From Paraspadella gotoi (taxonomy: Eukaryota; Chaetognatha), in the NCBI GenBank assembly GCA_051294375.1, contig CM119269.1, positions 5,837,183 through 5,901,182 on the forward strand: 64,000 bases of DNA, read 5' to 3'. Shown here piece after piece: positions 24,170 to 40,453 of this stretch. The notes under the pieces are model-generated. The model was given only the letters and a program-made list of their open reading frames with translations, ran no database searches and was not told the DNA's origin. A program made the position numbers and the translations under genes. Each line of letters starts with the position of its first letter. Within the stretch, counting starts at the first letter, position 1.

Positions 24170-24250
24170 TAGTTTATTTATTTATTTATTTATTTATTTT
24201 TTTTATTTATTTATTTATTATTTATTTATTTATATTATTTATTTAATTTC
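24126..24250. repeat. (ATTT)n tetranucleotide repeat
   Basis: TTTA/ATTT units over about 120 bases, followed by a long pyrimidine-rich stretch. Confidence 0.9.
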
Positions 24251-24862
24251 CTTCTTTCTTTTCTTTCTCTTCTTTCTCTTTCTTTTCTTTACTTTCTCTC
24301 TTTTTTCTTTTTTTTTATTTTTTTTGTTCATGTCTTTCTTTCTGTTGTCAGTTTCTCCTTTTCTTAGCCAATTTTGTTTTCGTTTCTGCTGCAAATCATC
24401 TTTCGCCCCGCGTTCTCCTTCTCTCGTTCTCTCTTCGTCTCATCTCTCTCTCCGTCTCTCGCTCTCTCTCCTCTCTCCTCTCTCTTCTCTCGTCCTCCCT
24501 CTCTCTCTCTCTTTTCTCTACTAAAGGTCTTCAAGTTCCTCGGAGTCCATAATGGGAGAAATGGCCAATAGGTAATGTTCGTATTCCTCCAAGATTCCAA
24601 AAAAAAAATGGCGTCTTTCTCAGGCAAACGTGATTCTCACTCTGACGCAAATCCTCTTCTCCCGCCCCCACCACCCCCCTAGTCGAAACTTCCCCGGATG
24701 TAACTTAATCTACTCGCATGTAACCGGATCTCAGCTGGAGGAGGAACATGAAAATAAACGAGAAAAATCTCAGTAGATTCGAGACATTTAGTTTCCTCCT
24801 AAATAGCGTTCCTTTTTTCCCAAGCGGGCAACATTCTTCCAGCTATCCAGGTTTTAGCAGTC

Positions 24863-24935
24863 ATGTCATTGTCCTTGTCATTGTCCTTGTCATTGTCATT
24901 GTCATTGTCATTGTCATTGTCATTGTCATTGTCCA
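24863..24935. repeat. (TTGTCA)n hexanucleotide repeat
   Basis: About 12 head-to-tail copies of a 6-bp unit with a few CC variants. Confidence 0.9.
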
Positions 24936-25252
24936 GCTGTCGGCTGCAATTCTATCCCAAGGAAGCAAATTACATCTTCTCCAACCAGTTGCTTCAATAT
25001 CCATAATCACTAATCAGCCTTCTGTCCCATCCAGCAGCAGCATTTTCGCCCACCTCACCCCAGCATTTCTGCTTATCTTATCTTTTCTTCCCATTCAACA
25101 GCAGCTTATCTTACCCACCCAACCCCAGCCTCTCTTCTCCAGCCTTCCATTATTCATCGGATTCCCTCTGAAACGTCATCCGACGATTTCAAATAAAAAT
25201 TTTCTCCGTCTCGTCTCCCATCCCTCGTGGAATCTCTCATCTCTTCCATCTC

Positions 25253-25465
25253 TCTCCTCTCTCACTCTCCTCTCTCTCTCTCTCCCCTCTCTCTCTCTCT
25301 CTCGCTCTACTCTCTCTCTCTCTCTGCTCTCTCTCCTCAACGAAATCGCTGGCGGATTTACGGTAAAAACCCGAATTTTACGAGATTTTTTCCCCTCGTC
25401 GCTAAACCGAAATCGTCTGCTTGTTTTTTTGAAAATGGGCGGCGACGAAGAGAGAGAGAAGAGGG

Positions 25466-25520
<55 letters not shown>

Positions 25521-25540
25521 AGAGAGAGAGAGAGAGAGAA
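25253..25540. repeat. Opposed (CT)n and (GA)n tracts
   Basis: A CT block (25253-25335) is followed about 110 bases later by a GA block (25449-25540). The two are complementary, so this could form a large hairpin. Confidence 0.85.
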
Positions 25541-26001
25541 GCCGTGAGAATTTCGATGCCATTAGCTTCCGAATGAAAAGTTATTAGTCAATAAGGAATA
25601 ATGTCTCGTTTTCTTATTTGCGAATCAGAGATTTCTCGTTTTCCTCTTTTCTTACTTTCGTTTCCTCGACCATTTTTTTCAGAGTCATGATTTTGGCAGA
25701 AGATTTAGTAGTTGAGGGAGACAGAAGTCTCTGAAGATCAGTGCTTATTTAAAAATAAATATCATATTACTTCCGGAAATAATTTGTTTTCTTTTATATT
25801 ATTTGCATGTAAAGACCAAATCAAACTATTAACTAGTAGAATTACATAGAATCAGTATTTGGCCCATTCGCTAATTTACCAAATGTCCCCATAGTAATAA
25901 TAGTAATGCATAGGCTCATTATTTTCATTGCTATTGTTTCTCGAATACCGAATAATTCTCAGTCAAAAAATTTTCTTCTTGTCGTTCTCGATATCTGTGC
26001 T

Positions 26002-26292
26002 ACGAATCTCCCATCTTTCATATTCACCAAATCACCACTTCGGTTATGAATCTCCCATCTTCCATATTCACTAAATCACCACTTTGGTTATGAATCTCCC
26101 ATTTTCCATATTCACCAAATCACCACCTCGGTTATGAATCTCCCATCTTCCATATTCACCAAATCACCACTTCGGTTATGAATCTCCCATCTTCCATATT
26201 CACCAAATCACCACTTTGGTTATGAATCTCCCATCTTCTATATTCACCAAATCACCACTTCGGTTATGAATCTCCAATTTTCCATATTCTCC
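26002..26292. repeat. 44-bp minisatellite, about 6.5 copies
   Basis: Head-to-tail units starting ATGAATCTCCCATCTTCC, each 44 bases and differing by one to three substitutions (for example CTTCGG versus CTTTGG). No coding frame is implied. Confidence 0.92.
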
Positions 26293-26435
26293 GTCTCTCT
26301 GTTATGACCGCTGCTGCCGTCTTCATCCCACTCCATGAGGCTTCCCGCCCTTTTTATCTCTTTTTTATTTCCTTCCATTCTCCATTCTCCCTCTTTTCTC
26401 TCCAGATTTTTTTTCTGGTCCCCCAAGCGGGGACT

Positions 26436-26439
<4 letters not shown>

Positions 26440-26480
<41 letters not shown>
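26440..26480. repeat. (GA)n microsatellite
   Basis: Pure GA tract of about 40 bases. Confidence 0.95.
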
Positions 26481-26486
<6 letters not shown>

Positions 26487-26813
26487 GGAATCTGCGATGA
26501 CTCTTTTTTCTTAGTTCGTCGTTCGTTCGTTCGATCCCTCTGTCCGTACGTCTTGGTGCGTGTTTATTCATCAACGAAGAACTCTCACCTTTTTTTTAGA
26601 AGAAACAATCAAACGCGTTAAAGTTTACAAACCCACACTTTAAATTTGAAAAACAACTTCATCGATAGGAAACCCTGATAGTGGGTTGTACGGGAGTTAA
26701 TAAACTAAACTGTGAGAGAGTCTTGATTGAAAGCTCGCTGAATCCTTTTATGTTATAATCTTGTAATAGGAATTACGGCCTTAATGCAACAAGATAGTTC
26801 ATTCCTTTTTTTA

Positions 26814-26914
26814 TGAAATTGGTGCAACCAATATGAAAATTTTCAATTCATTTTATAAAATAAAATAAACCTTTTTTTTATTAATTGGTTGTACCAATTT
26901 CGTACCTATTGTAC
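26814..26914. repeat. 100-bp element with inverted ends
   Basis: Starts GAAATTGGTGCAACCAAT and ends ATTGGTTGTACCAATTTC, reverse complements with one mismatch over 18 bases. The interior is AT-rich. A related single end occurs near 38130. It may be a small foldback or MITE-like element. Confidence 0.6.
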
Positions 26915-28063
26915 AGTTCACACAACGTAGTATATCCCTAACCAATTACGCGATTGACCGATCGAACGTCGGGTTCGAAGTTTTAACCTCGACTTCCTAA
27001 CTGCGAATCGACTCAAAACAGAAGAAAATCTTCGTTTCGGTCGAAACGTTGATTCGATTTCCGCCTCATGGAACAAAACAAAACAAAGAAGCCCGTTTTG
27101 TTTTGACCATAATCAGCGCGCTCCCCGCGTTCGGCGAGTCCCGACAGAAGTGACCAATGTTTTGTACAGGCGACGACGCGGCGACAGGCGGGCCAGGCGG
27201 ACAGGCCGACAAAGCGACGAGTGGACAAGCCGATCCGCCCCCCCAGTCTCACGCGCCTTCTCTTTTCCTTCCTTCCTTTCTTCTTCGTCAACTTTTCCCT
27301 TCAACCGACATTAATGATTTTAAAAGTTTTTCACATTACAATTTTAGAAAATTTGACAATGAACAAAAATTTATCGAACGATTCCCCAGATTTAGGATAA
27401 AAAAATATTGGATTAATTCGTAATTAATAATTAATTAATACGCATCCCATCCAATTACAATTACCATCAGACAAGGGGAATAAGGGGTTGTACGAGATAT
27501 CATCGAATCCCTGAAATAAATTCTGTCTTCTTGAAAAAGGAGGGTCCATAAAAAACTTTGACGACATATAAATATGAAAGTTTTACTTGAAATTTTAATT
27601 TAGTTTTAATATCTTAAAGAAGTTAGAAATAAAGTTAGCTACCGATTAAAATAAAAATAAGAATTTTGCGTGAATGGTTCTTAATCAACTCACCTGAATC
27701 ACAACGTAAAGAAAATTAGGGTCGACTTCTGTGTAGCGACAATTCGTTTAATTTTTTTTGTCCTTTGATATATTTTTGAGCTGACGAATTTTTACGAGGA
27801 TTTTAAAAAAAAATTTATTACATGCAGCTCCGAAAAAATCTTTTTAACTATTTATCTGTTTAACTAAACTTTATGAAAAAGGCTTTTATTTTCTTGGTTC
27901 AATTTTTTTTTCTTATTCTTTTAATTTTGCTGTCGTCGTCTTTTTCTTTCAAATTCGCTTCGTAATGATTTTTTTATTTCTTTCATCCGCCGCGACTTTA
28001 TATCGTCAATCCTCTTTCCGTTACGTCTCAAAAAACCTCCCCCATCTCTTTATCAGAGGAAAG

Positions 28064-28141
<78 letters not shown>

Positions 28142-29023
28142 GAGAGAGAGAGAGAGAGAGGACATGAATGTGGAAAGAAAAGCACATAACCGGAGCTCCG
28201 GCATCACCATAGACTACGAAGACACCATAGCTACCATGAATGTTGGAAAGAGAGAGAGAGAGAGATAGAGAGAGAGAAAGAGAGAGGGAGAGGGAGAGAG
28301 AGAACGGGAGAACCGTCCTGGAACTCGTTCCTTTTTCTCTCCATCTCACGATTCCTCGTCGTAGTCGTCGTCGTTGTCGTCGTCGTCTTCGTCGTCCTGT
28401 CGTCCGTCGTTCTTCGTGCGGCATTTCGACAAGAGCACGGGGCCGAAACGGGGGCTCTTGAAAGATCCTCACGGTTTCAATGGCGACGACGACGAAGACG
28501 ACGACGACGACGCCGACGACGACGACGACGACGACGTAAACGACGTCCGCGATGGAAAAACCGGAAAAGGAGGCGCGTTTGGTGGAACTACGGGTTGCCA
28601 TGGTAACTGGATTCCGGAAGAGGGAGAGCGGGGATAAAGAAAATTCCGAAACGGGATCGAATGACGAGGATATATTTTCGTCGATGAGTTTGTGTGGGAG
28701 AGAAGGGTTATGTGTGAGTTGATGAGGTTTCTTTCGAGTTGTTTTTGGTTTTGATACTTGATACTTCTTTTTTTTCTATTTTGTCTCTTGAACTGACTTT
28801 AACTTTCTTTTTTAACTCTCTCATTATTAATTATTAAATTGAACACTTTACTGACAAATAGAAAAGGATGCATATTAACTATTCGAAACTGGAAAGTTTC
28901 CATTGACTGAATAATTATAAAAGAACAAAATATGTAGAACCAATTAAAACAATGCTTTGAACTCCTCAGGAAATGTTTAACAAAACTTTTGAAAAACCTT
29001 TAAACGTTAATATATAACAAAAA
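26915..29023. other. Unassigned stretch with GA and GTC/GAC repeats
   Basis: It holds (GA)n at 28067-28160 and 28251-28302, and a GTC run followed by a GAC run (28355-28550), which read as Val-rich or Asp-rich frames. No splice-supported exon was found. Confidence 0.5.
28067..28302. repeat. (GA)n microsatellites
   Basis: Two GA blocks separated by about 90 bases of ordinary sequence. Confidence 0.9.
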
Positions 29024-29350
29024 ATGTAATTCTAATGTGTTGCGCTGCAGTAACATTCTTTCAAGTGTATTTCCAGTGATCATGTAACATACATTAAATT
29101 TTACGTCATGTGATCGTTTTTTAAAGTGATCACGTCACTAGACAAGTATGGTATATGTGCAAATATGCATATCAAAGGTTTTATGGTACCTCACTTTCAT
29201 ACCAAATATGAAGTAAATTGTAAATTGTAAATTGTAAATTTTAACATAAGTGGGACAAACCAACAAATAAACTTACTGACCGACTGACCGACCGACCGAC
29301 CGCCCATAACCCAAGAGTTGCTTTGCGAGTACTCGCGGCGTAACTAAAAA
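29024..29350 (+). mobile_element. Dispersed short-TIR repeat, copy 2
   Basis: Starts GTAATTCTAATGTGTTGCGC and ends in ACTCGCGGCGTAACTAAAAAG. The ends are inverted (GTTGCGC-type against GCGGCGTAAC). It includes a CGACTGACCGACCGACCGAC tract near the 3' end and no coding frame. Confidence 0.7.
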
Positions 29351-29665
29351 GAGCTATGAATATCGAGATTAAAAAAAAATATAAAATTGCTATCCTAGTT
29401 TCCGAGTTTCCCTCAAACCGAGGAAACAGAATTGAGTATCAAAAAAAAACAAACAATATAATTCTATCTAATGACGCACCTGATTTTTCTTTTGTTTCTA
29501 AACTTTCTTTTTTAAATGTTGTTTTTTTGTTTCAACCCCTGTGCCAATTTGTAGCAAAGGAAACGTCGAAAACCCGAAAACCTGTCCTCGGATGATCCTT
29601 TGTTTCATTTCTCTCCTTCTGACAGTTTATTGCTTTTTCTCTCTGATTCTTTTTTCGGAGTTGAA

Positions 29666-29670
<5 letters not shown>

Positions 29671-29757
<87 letters not shown>
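29671..29757. repeat. (CT)n microsatellite
   Basis: Pure CT for almost 90 bases, about 220 bases upstream of the SDR start codon. Confidence 0.95.
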
Positions 29758-29761
<4 letters not shown>

Positions 29762-29975
29762 TCTGCCACTGCTCGGCTTTTTATTAGAACCAAGGTCTTC
29801 TTCATCCGATCCTCGTTCTCGGCTTCTAAATCCAGCCGCGAAAGATCGTCCCGCTGAGACAACAACTCGCGAAAGAGACAACCACAATTTTGTGTGTGTG
29901 TGTGTGGATGGACTCTCTTCGCTCCTTAGATAAATCTCGCGCATAATAGAAAATAAATATATTTTTTGATAAAAA

Positions 29976-34352
<4,377 letters not shown>

Positions 34353-35624
34353 AATCACATGAGTGAATATGTTGTGAAACTCGATCAAAATTAAGTCGGT
34401 TAATACTTAATATGTTTTTTAATCACTAATTTCGACTCAGCTGGTCTGCAAAAACTATCCTACATTTGTTCTTTTTTATTTAGTTTTCATTCTTGGGTCT
34501 TGATATGTTATGTGTAATTTTTGTCATCAGGCGTTATTGTTGTGACCCGGTGGTTCATTGAGTAAAGCCATCAGCTCATGACAACTAGGTACCGGGTTCA
34601 TGTTACGGATAGTAGCCTTCAGCCCACTTAGCGCCTTATCCACATTGTAACTCGGAATTTTTGGTTGCATTAAGAGTCCAACCCCGTTTATTTAAAACGA
34701 TATGTTGTGAATAGAAAGGTGATATCTGTCCCTTAAGTTTTTGTCTCATTATTTAATCATTTTTAAATGTTTGTACAATGTACATTGCACTTTTTACACT
34801 TTTTAAATTATAAAAATTCGAAATGTTTTAGATAATAATAACTATAAATAATGAGATAAAAAGATTTAAAATCATCCTTATTAAAAAGTCAGCAATAATA
34901 AAGATAGAAATGAACCACCAATGTTTTATTAAGGCATGTAACGATATTACGTGACGTCCTCGTCGGGTCCTCAAGAGCGACGTCATGAGTGACGTTATCA
35001 AGGTTTCGGTTCATGTGAAATAAAAGAGCAATCATTAGCATACAACTTCGAAGGCGCCACCCAACAGTTATTAAATTAATAGAAAGTTAGTATAAATCAC
35101 TACAAAAATATAGTTGACACGGAGTTGCCAACTCGTGCCAGCCTATTGGAGAGCAATCCAGAACATAAATTCTAGTATGTATGTATGTATGTATGTCTTT
35201 TCAGTGTGTTAGGGAGAAGTACCCAAGTAAATTGTTTAAAAAAACAATATCGTGTCGGCGTGGGTGTGATTTTAAGTGTGTGAGAGATAGAGAGAAAACA
35301 AGAGAGAAAGAAAAGGGAAGAAGAAAAAAGAGAGCGATTTACAAGAAGAGAAACGAATTTGGCATTGAAATGGAAATGCATCGGGGAAAGCCTGGGATTT
35401 AAATTGAACTTCCACGCAAATAATCTTATTGAAAAAAAGAGAGACTGGGTTTAAGCTCATTAAGGTCTTTTGTTTTTCCCCGGAGACGCGAATAAAAGGG
35501 CAACGCGACGCGCATCCGCCATCCCGTCCTCTTTTTATTATCTGGCTCCGACGCGGGGAAAACGTTTAGGATATTTTTTTTTCAAGAATAAGTTACGAAG
35601 TAAAATTATATCACGAATTGTAAA
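34353..35624. other. SDR to precursor intergenic stretch
   Basis: AT-rich, with a (TATG)n run near 35176-35195; apart from the possible SINE remnant I see no gene. Confidence 0.6.
34545..34616 (+). repeat. Possible tRNA-derived SINE remnant
   Basis: GGTTCATTGAGTAAAGC resembles a pol III A box, and GGTACCGGGTTCATG, 30-odd bases on, resembles a degenerate B box. No cloverleaf is convincing and no second copy was noticed in this window. Confidence 0.2.
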
Positions 35625-36837
35625 ATGTATACCAACTGCGCCCTTGTTTTACAACTAGTCATCGGCGTTTGGTTGCTGGTAAGTTTAAGCGATGGAGAAA
35701 TAAGAAATTAGAAATAAGAAATTTTAAAAACGTTTTAAACTTAACTGTCAACGATTCTATATTGTTAAGATGGGTTTTGGTAAGGCCTCAATTATCTTTC
35801 CCCCACTACTAGTTCTTCTCCCTCACCCTAAAAGTCAACCGAAACCAAATTCCATTTCCCGTAAATGATTAAACGATGAGACCAAAGACAGAAAATTGGA
35901 GGGGGGGGAAACTTAAAGCGAAATCGGAGCCCGTTTGACTCGGAGAATGACCCCGGAACTGACCCCGGGAACTGAGCCGGAACTGACGCGGGAATTGACC
36001 CTGGAAATGAACCCTGAAAGACGAACGACTGACTCTTATGGATCCGAAAAGACGAAAAGTGAAAACTGACTTATAACCGACCCTGAACTTACCAGAGACT
36101 CACCCTTCACCCTCTTTCGTCTCCAAGGCCGATTCATACGGTTGTCCCGGGTCCATGATGCCGCAGCAGCAGCAGCAGCAACCGAATCCGTTTATGAGTC
36201 ACGGAAAACGAAGTCTCCGGAATTTTGAAGTGGATCCCAGATGCTTGGAAGACTGTCTCGACAAAGTTCAGGTTAGCGGGGTAAGCACTGGAATGATCGG
36301 AGAAAGGAATCGCAACTAAAAACGGCCAGAATTAATGATGGTTATTTCACGTTAGATTTTCTGCTCGAGTTTTAGAAAAACGTGTTATATATAAATTTAA
36401 ATGTATTGATTTTATTAATAATAATAACTACTGTAGGTCTCATGAATATGAATTTTTTTTTATTCAACCTTATTTTTTTTTTTTTTTCTCCACTCAATCA
36501 CTTAAACTTAAACTTCATTGAATAAACCTTTTGTTTTTGTTTTTCTCTCTTTTTTTTAATTAATTTATAATTAACAAAGATCAGCTGGAGAATAATTTCG
36601 CTTTCACCAGAATCTCACTTTTAAGAGGATCTCACTTCTATTCGCTTTACGTCGTAAATTACGAGAATATTATTTTTACCACTCTCTCTCTCTCTCTCTC
36701 TCTCTCTTTTCCTCTCACTCTCTCAGAGCTCAATGGAGTCATTGCCCTCGATTTCCTCCGCCACCGATGCGTCGCCGTCTTGGGAAACCGTGTGCCGCGA
36801 CATCTGTCGAGAATCGAGGGAATTCGCCGTCGACTGA
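35625..36837 (+). CDS. Candidate amidated-neuropeptide precursor (105 aa)
   Basis: Three exons, all phase 0: 35625-35678, 36128-36280 and 36727-36837. Exon 1 encodes an 18-residue hydrophobic signal peptide (MYTNCALVLQLVIGVWLL) and ends at GTAAGT. Exon 2 begins ADSYGCPGSMM, has six Gln, then PNPFMSH followed by Gly-Lys-Arg, the classic amidation and dibasic cleavage site. That predicts a peptide ending in -PNPFMSH-amide. The rest is an acidic propeptide with two Cys-x3-Cys pairs (RCLEDC in exon 2, VCRDIC in exon 3) that could form two disulfides. Exon 3 is preceded by a CT tract and CAG acceptor and ends in TGA. I do not recognise the family; CCHamide, luqin and orcokinin motifs do not fit. 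The exon 2 donor could instead lie at 36272, giving three residues fewer. Confidence 0.6.
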
Positions 36838-37515
36838 TCTTTTGTCTGTCGGATTTAGAGTCTATCAGCCCGCGACACCTTTAGGGACGCAAGGGAATGA
36901 ACGTTTTACCCCAATTGGTTTCTTTGTTTTATTGTTGTTGAGTCTAAGGCCCCGGGGAAAAAATTGCAGGAAAGGGAAAATACATTAGGTCTATTTTTTG
37001 CGACAATTTTCTAGCTACTATCGATCTGTGTTTAAATTTTGTTGTTACATACTGTATACTGTTATTAAAAGCTATCTATCATCCTTTTTTATTTTCATTT
37101 CCTATTTATTTTTTCTTTCAGAAATCAGTCTGATAGGTCCTAATTTTTATAGAGTAGAAAGTCGAACGACTGTAGCTAATTATGATATCAAAAACGAAAA
37201 ACGCCAGACCGATCCACAGAGATTCAACACCGCATTTTGGCCGACGATGTAGCGACTGCCACCGATCATAAAATAAATCAAAGAAAAATCGAAAAAGTCA
37301 GAATCGATGTGCACGTTTTGTCTCTCGAGGCTAAGGGTACGACAGAAGAAATCAGTTGAAAACAAAGCGTTTATTTAAAAGATGTTGTAATAAGTTTTCG
37401 CTGAAAACTCAAAAGTACTCTAAAAGGTAAACCATAATACTTAAATTTATAATTATACGATCTTTTCGTAATTTATTCCATTTTGTGTTTTCAGTCCGAA
37501 AAAAAAAGAACAAAG

Positions 37516-38040
37516 ATGCTGAATCTCAAAAGTCGTAAGATCCTTTTATTTTTATCATTTGTTGTCGTTGTCGTCGTCGTCGTCTTCACTCTCAAAATCA
37601 AAAAAACTGATTTGAAAAAGTTTTTAGATGCCGATAACTCGGCCGACTCCACCTCTCATCCGGCGCCCATCGGCGTCCTTAATCGCCTCTACGCCAGCCT
37701 CAGCGACGCCGGCGTCCGCCTCTTTCTCACCGAAACCAGCGACTTGCTCAAAGCGGCGCAAAGACAACTGGTCGGCTCGCTTTTCTCGATCCCAACGTCT
37801 TCGTTCAACGTTTCGGCGTCTTTGGCGAAGACGCCGACGCCCTGAACGAAGCCCTCGCCGACTTTGGGAAATGCGGCGCGGCGGAGGCGCCGTGCGGAGC
37901 CGAGGTCCGCATCGGGCGGCAGACGGAAGACGGCGTCCTCGTGAATGTCCTCGTGGTCATTGAGTCGACGCCGCATCCGAAGGGTCAAATCCTTACCGAC
38001 GAGAAAGAGATCGAGAAACACGAGAGCCTTGACGACGGTG
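37516..38040 (+). CDS. Orphan type II membrane protein (partial, frameshifted)
   Basis: ATG at 37516 opens a basic start and a Val-rich membrane segment (LLFLSFVVVVVVVVF), then a luminal or extracellular domain beginning about residue 30 (GVLNRLYASLSDAGVRLFL). Around 37790, in a run of four T, the sensible frame shifts by one base. It continues as DPNVFVQRFGVFGEDADAL, with two Cys (GKCGAAEAPCG) and a VLVNVLVVIEST strand. The likely exon end is GACGACG then GTGAAG near 38040; the next exon was not found. After 38085 the sequence matches a dispersed repeat. I do not recognise the family. The gene is real-looking but incomplete here. Confidence 0.45.
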
Positions 38041-38084
38041 AAGCAGCTGCTCATGCAAGTTCGAACCCGGGGATTCGAGTCAGG

Positions 38085-38150
38085 GGCAAGATTGCTTATT
38101 TATTAAAGGAATGGATAATTTTTATATTGGTTGTACCAATTTCATAGATG
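38085..38150. repeat. Dispersed repeat fragment
   Basis: GGGCAAGATTGCTTATTTAT and the following bases are related to segments at 49607-49675 and 53868-53945 (GGGCAAGATTGCTCGTCTAT). It overlaps the end of the open frame of the preceding gene, so that frame's stop is probably not natural. Confidence 0.6.
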
Positions 38151-38457
38151 GGTAAAGTGAGTACAATTTTTTTCGATGAACAACGCCGAACAAACTAATT
38201 TTAAAAATTCACAAAAATCCATGAGTCTGGCAAAATAAGGCAAAATTGAAAACGCTTTTTTTCAGTCAACGCCATCTTTTCTGACGTCGTTTTAGTTTAA
38301 ACCAAAAATCACGGAGTCGGAAAGGTCCCAAAATTGCCGCGACATTAAAGTCTCTTATCGCGAGAAAAAACAGTCGCGACTTAACTTAGTTTTGAAAGTC
38401 GTAGGTTTCGAAACGACTGTTTCTCAAATGATTATCTTTTTTCTTCGTTATCGCAAT

Positions 38458-38530
38458 GACGCCGCCGCCGCCGCCGCCGGAGCCGCCGCCGCCGCCGCCG
38501 CCGCAGCCGGAGCCGTCGTCGTCTTCCTCG
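38458..38530. repeat. (GCC)n triplet repeat
   Basis: GCC/GGAGCC triplets between the two neighbouring genes. One plus frame gives an Ala run followed by a hydrophobic stretch, which I do not treat as a gene. Confidence 0.85.
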
Positions 38531-38657
38531 CCGTCTTAGTCCCTATTGAGTATCGTTCGTTCGTTGAACTTTTTTATTCGAATTTCGTGTCAAAGATCAT
38601 GTAACGCCATTAAAAATAAAAAAAAGCAGCCACTCCCGTCACTACAACAATCTAAAA

Positions 38658-40382
38658 ATGTCGACGGCCTTCACTCGTTTCCGTTCGTTGCTTAGCAACC
38701 GCGACGCCGATCCTCCGCTGATCGAAGGCGAGGCGGTGCCGCCGTGGGAGAGTACGACGACGCCGCCGACAGAGTCCCAATCGGAATCCGGATTCGTCAG
38801 CGGGCGACAAATCTCCACGATTTCCGGCGGCGTTGTGTTTCCCGCGAACAAGGCGTCGCCGGTCGCCGCCGGCGCCGCGACGCCCTCCGCCGGCACCTCG
38901 TGGTACGTCTCCGTGTTTCTCGTCGTCAACGCGGCGCTCGGATCGGCGCTGCTCAATTTCCCATGCGCCTTTAACGAAGCGGGCGGCGTCGTCGCCGCAC
39001 TGGGTAGGCGTGGCTAAAGTAAAACCGTGAGGCTTATTATTTAATAATTTGACGAGGCGGTGTTTGATACCTCACCTGCTTAAATATGATAGAAAAGTGA
39101 ATCGAACAAAGATAATTGAGAGTGACGGTGGTCGAGATAAAAACGAACATGATGAATAGATTTATTGAAATCAGAACAACGATTTATTTATATTTATAAT
39201 TAATTATACCCAAAAAAAATATTTAAAAAGGAAAGTAGAAACAAATAAATTCGAGCCAACAGAATTCTGAATAGGAGAAATGAATAAATTACAAACGAGA
39301 GATAAAATCCCCCACGCTCTTTTTCAAGGCGTTCAGACGGCGCTACTCGTGGTCGCCGTCGCGACGCTAGCGATCCTAGCGGTCTGCGCCGACGCCAACA
39401 ACGCCGCGACTTACCAAGACGTCGTCAGCGCCTCACTCGGAAAAGTCGGTCACGTGATCTGCGCACTGGTGGTCGTCCTTTACTGCTTCGGGACCTGCGT
39501 TACTTTTTTGATCATCATAGGTGAAGTGTGGATTGTGTCTTAAAAGAATGAAAAGTAGAGGAAGAAAAGAAGGGAAGGTTGATCGGTGAAACTCACTACT
39601 TCTCACTACTTGTATCGGAGAGTATGTATCAATGGGATTGCCACTCCTGTTTGGCTTCACTCATTTTATAAGTACCCACTAGAACCATCACTCCGAAGCG
39701 GCTTTACTTTTTTCTGTCATTCCACCGTTAAGACTCCCACTTATATTAATTCTTTTTTCCATTCTTTCCTCCTTCGAAAGCCAGTTGGCTCAATAGTTCC
39801 TTTTTAAAGCTGTTTACTTCCCTGTTTCACTTCGCTCTTGCGTGAGACTCACTCTTAACTGCTTAGATTCCTGTCTTCACACGTGACCATCACCCCTAAC
39901 CTTCGCCCCCTCACCCCTTCTTTCACAAGGCGATCAATGGGACCGGTATTTCTACAGCTTTAATAACTATTTCTGTCACACCTGGTGGAAGAGACGGACT
40001 TTCACCATCACAGTCTCGTCCGTAATCTTCATCCTTCCTCTTTGCTTCTCCAAGAGAATCGACTTTCTCAAGTACGTCTCGGCCTTTGGAGTCTTGGCCG
40101 TCGTTTACATCAACTTCTTGCAGGTCGGGTGTGGGTGAGTTAAGATTTGTTCAGCCTGCGAGGGTCACATTTTGTAAATAAAAGGTTAAATTGGGAACAG
40201 TTTTAAACGAGATTTCAGTTTTATGTTTTGACACATACACAATGTCAAACGACGGGCTAAACTGAAACCGATAGGGCACACAGGCTCCCTCAAGCACGCA
40301 GATTATAGTGTGACAGATGTTGACGACATATCGTAATGTTCAAACCGAGAAGGCATTTTGTATTAATAGGACAAAGGTAACG

Positions 40383-40453
<71 letters not shown>

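Noticed and set aside
24863-24935. CRISPR-like array or coding Val/Ile repeat
   Set aside because: It is a simple hexanucleotide tandem repeat with no spacers, in a eukaryotic genome.
28053-28601. Minus-strand 182-residue frame with Val and Ser-Leu runs
   Set aside because: It is made of GTC and CT repeats; no independent support.
34545-34616. A tRNA gene
   Set aside because: A-box-like and weak B-box-like words are present but no cloverleaf with paired acceptor stem can be drawn; kept only as a possible SINE remnant.
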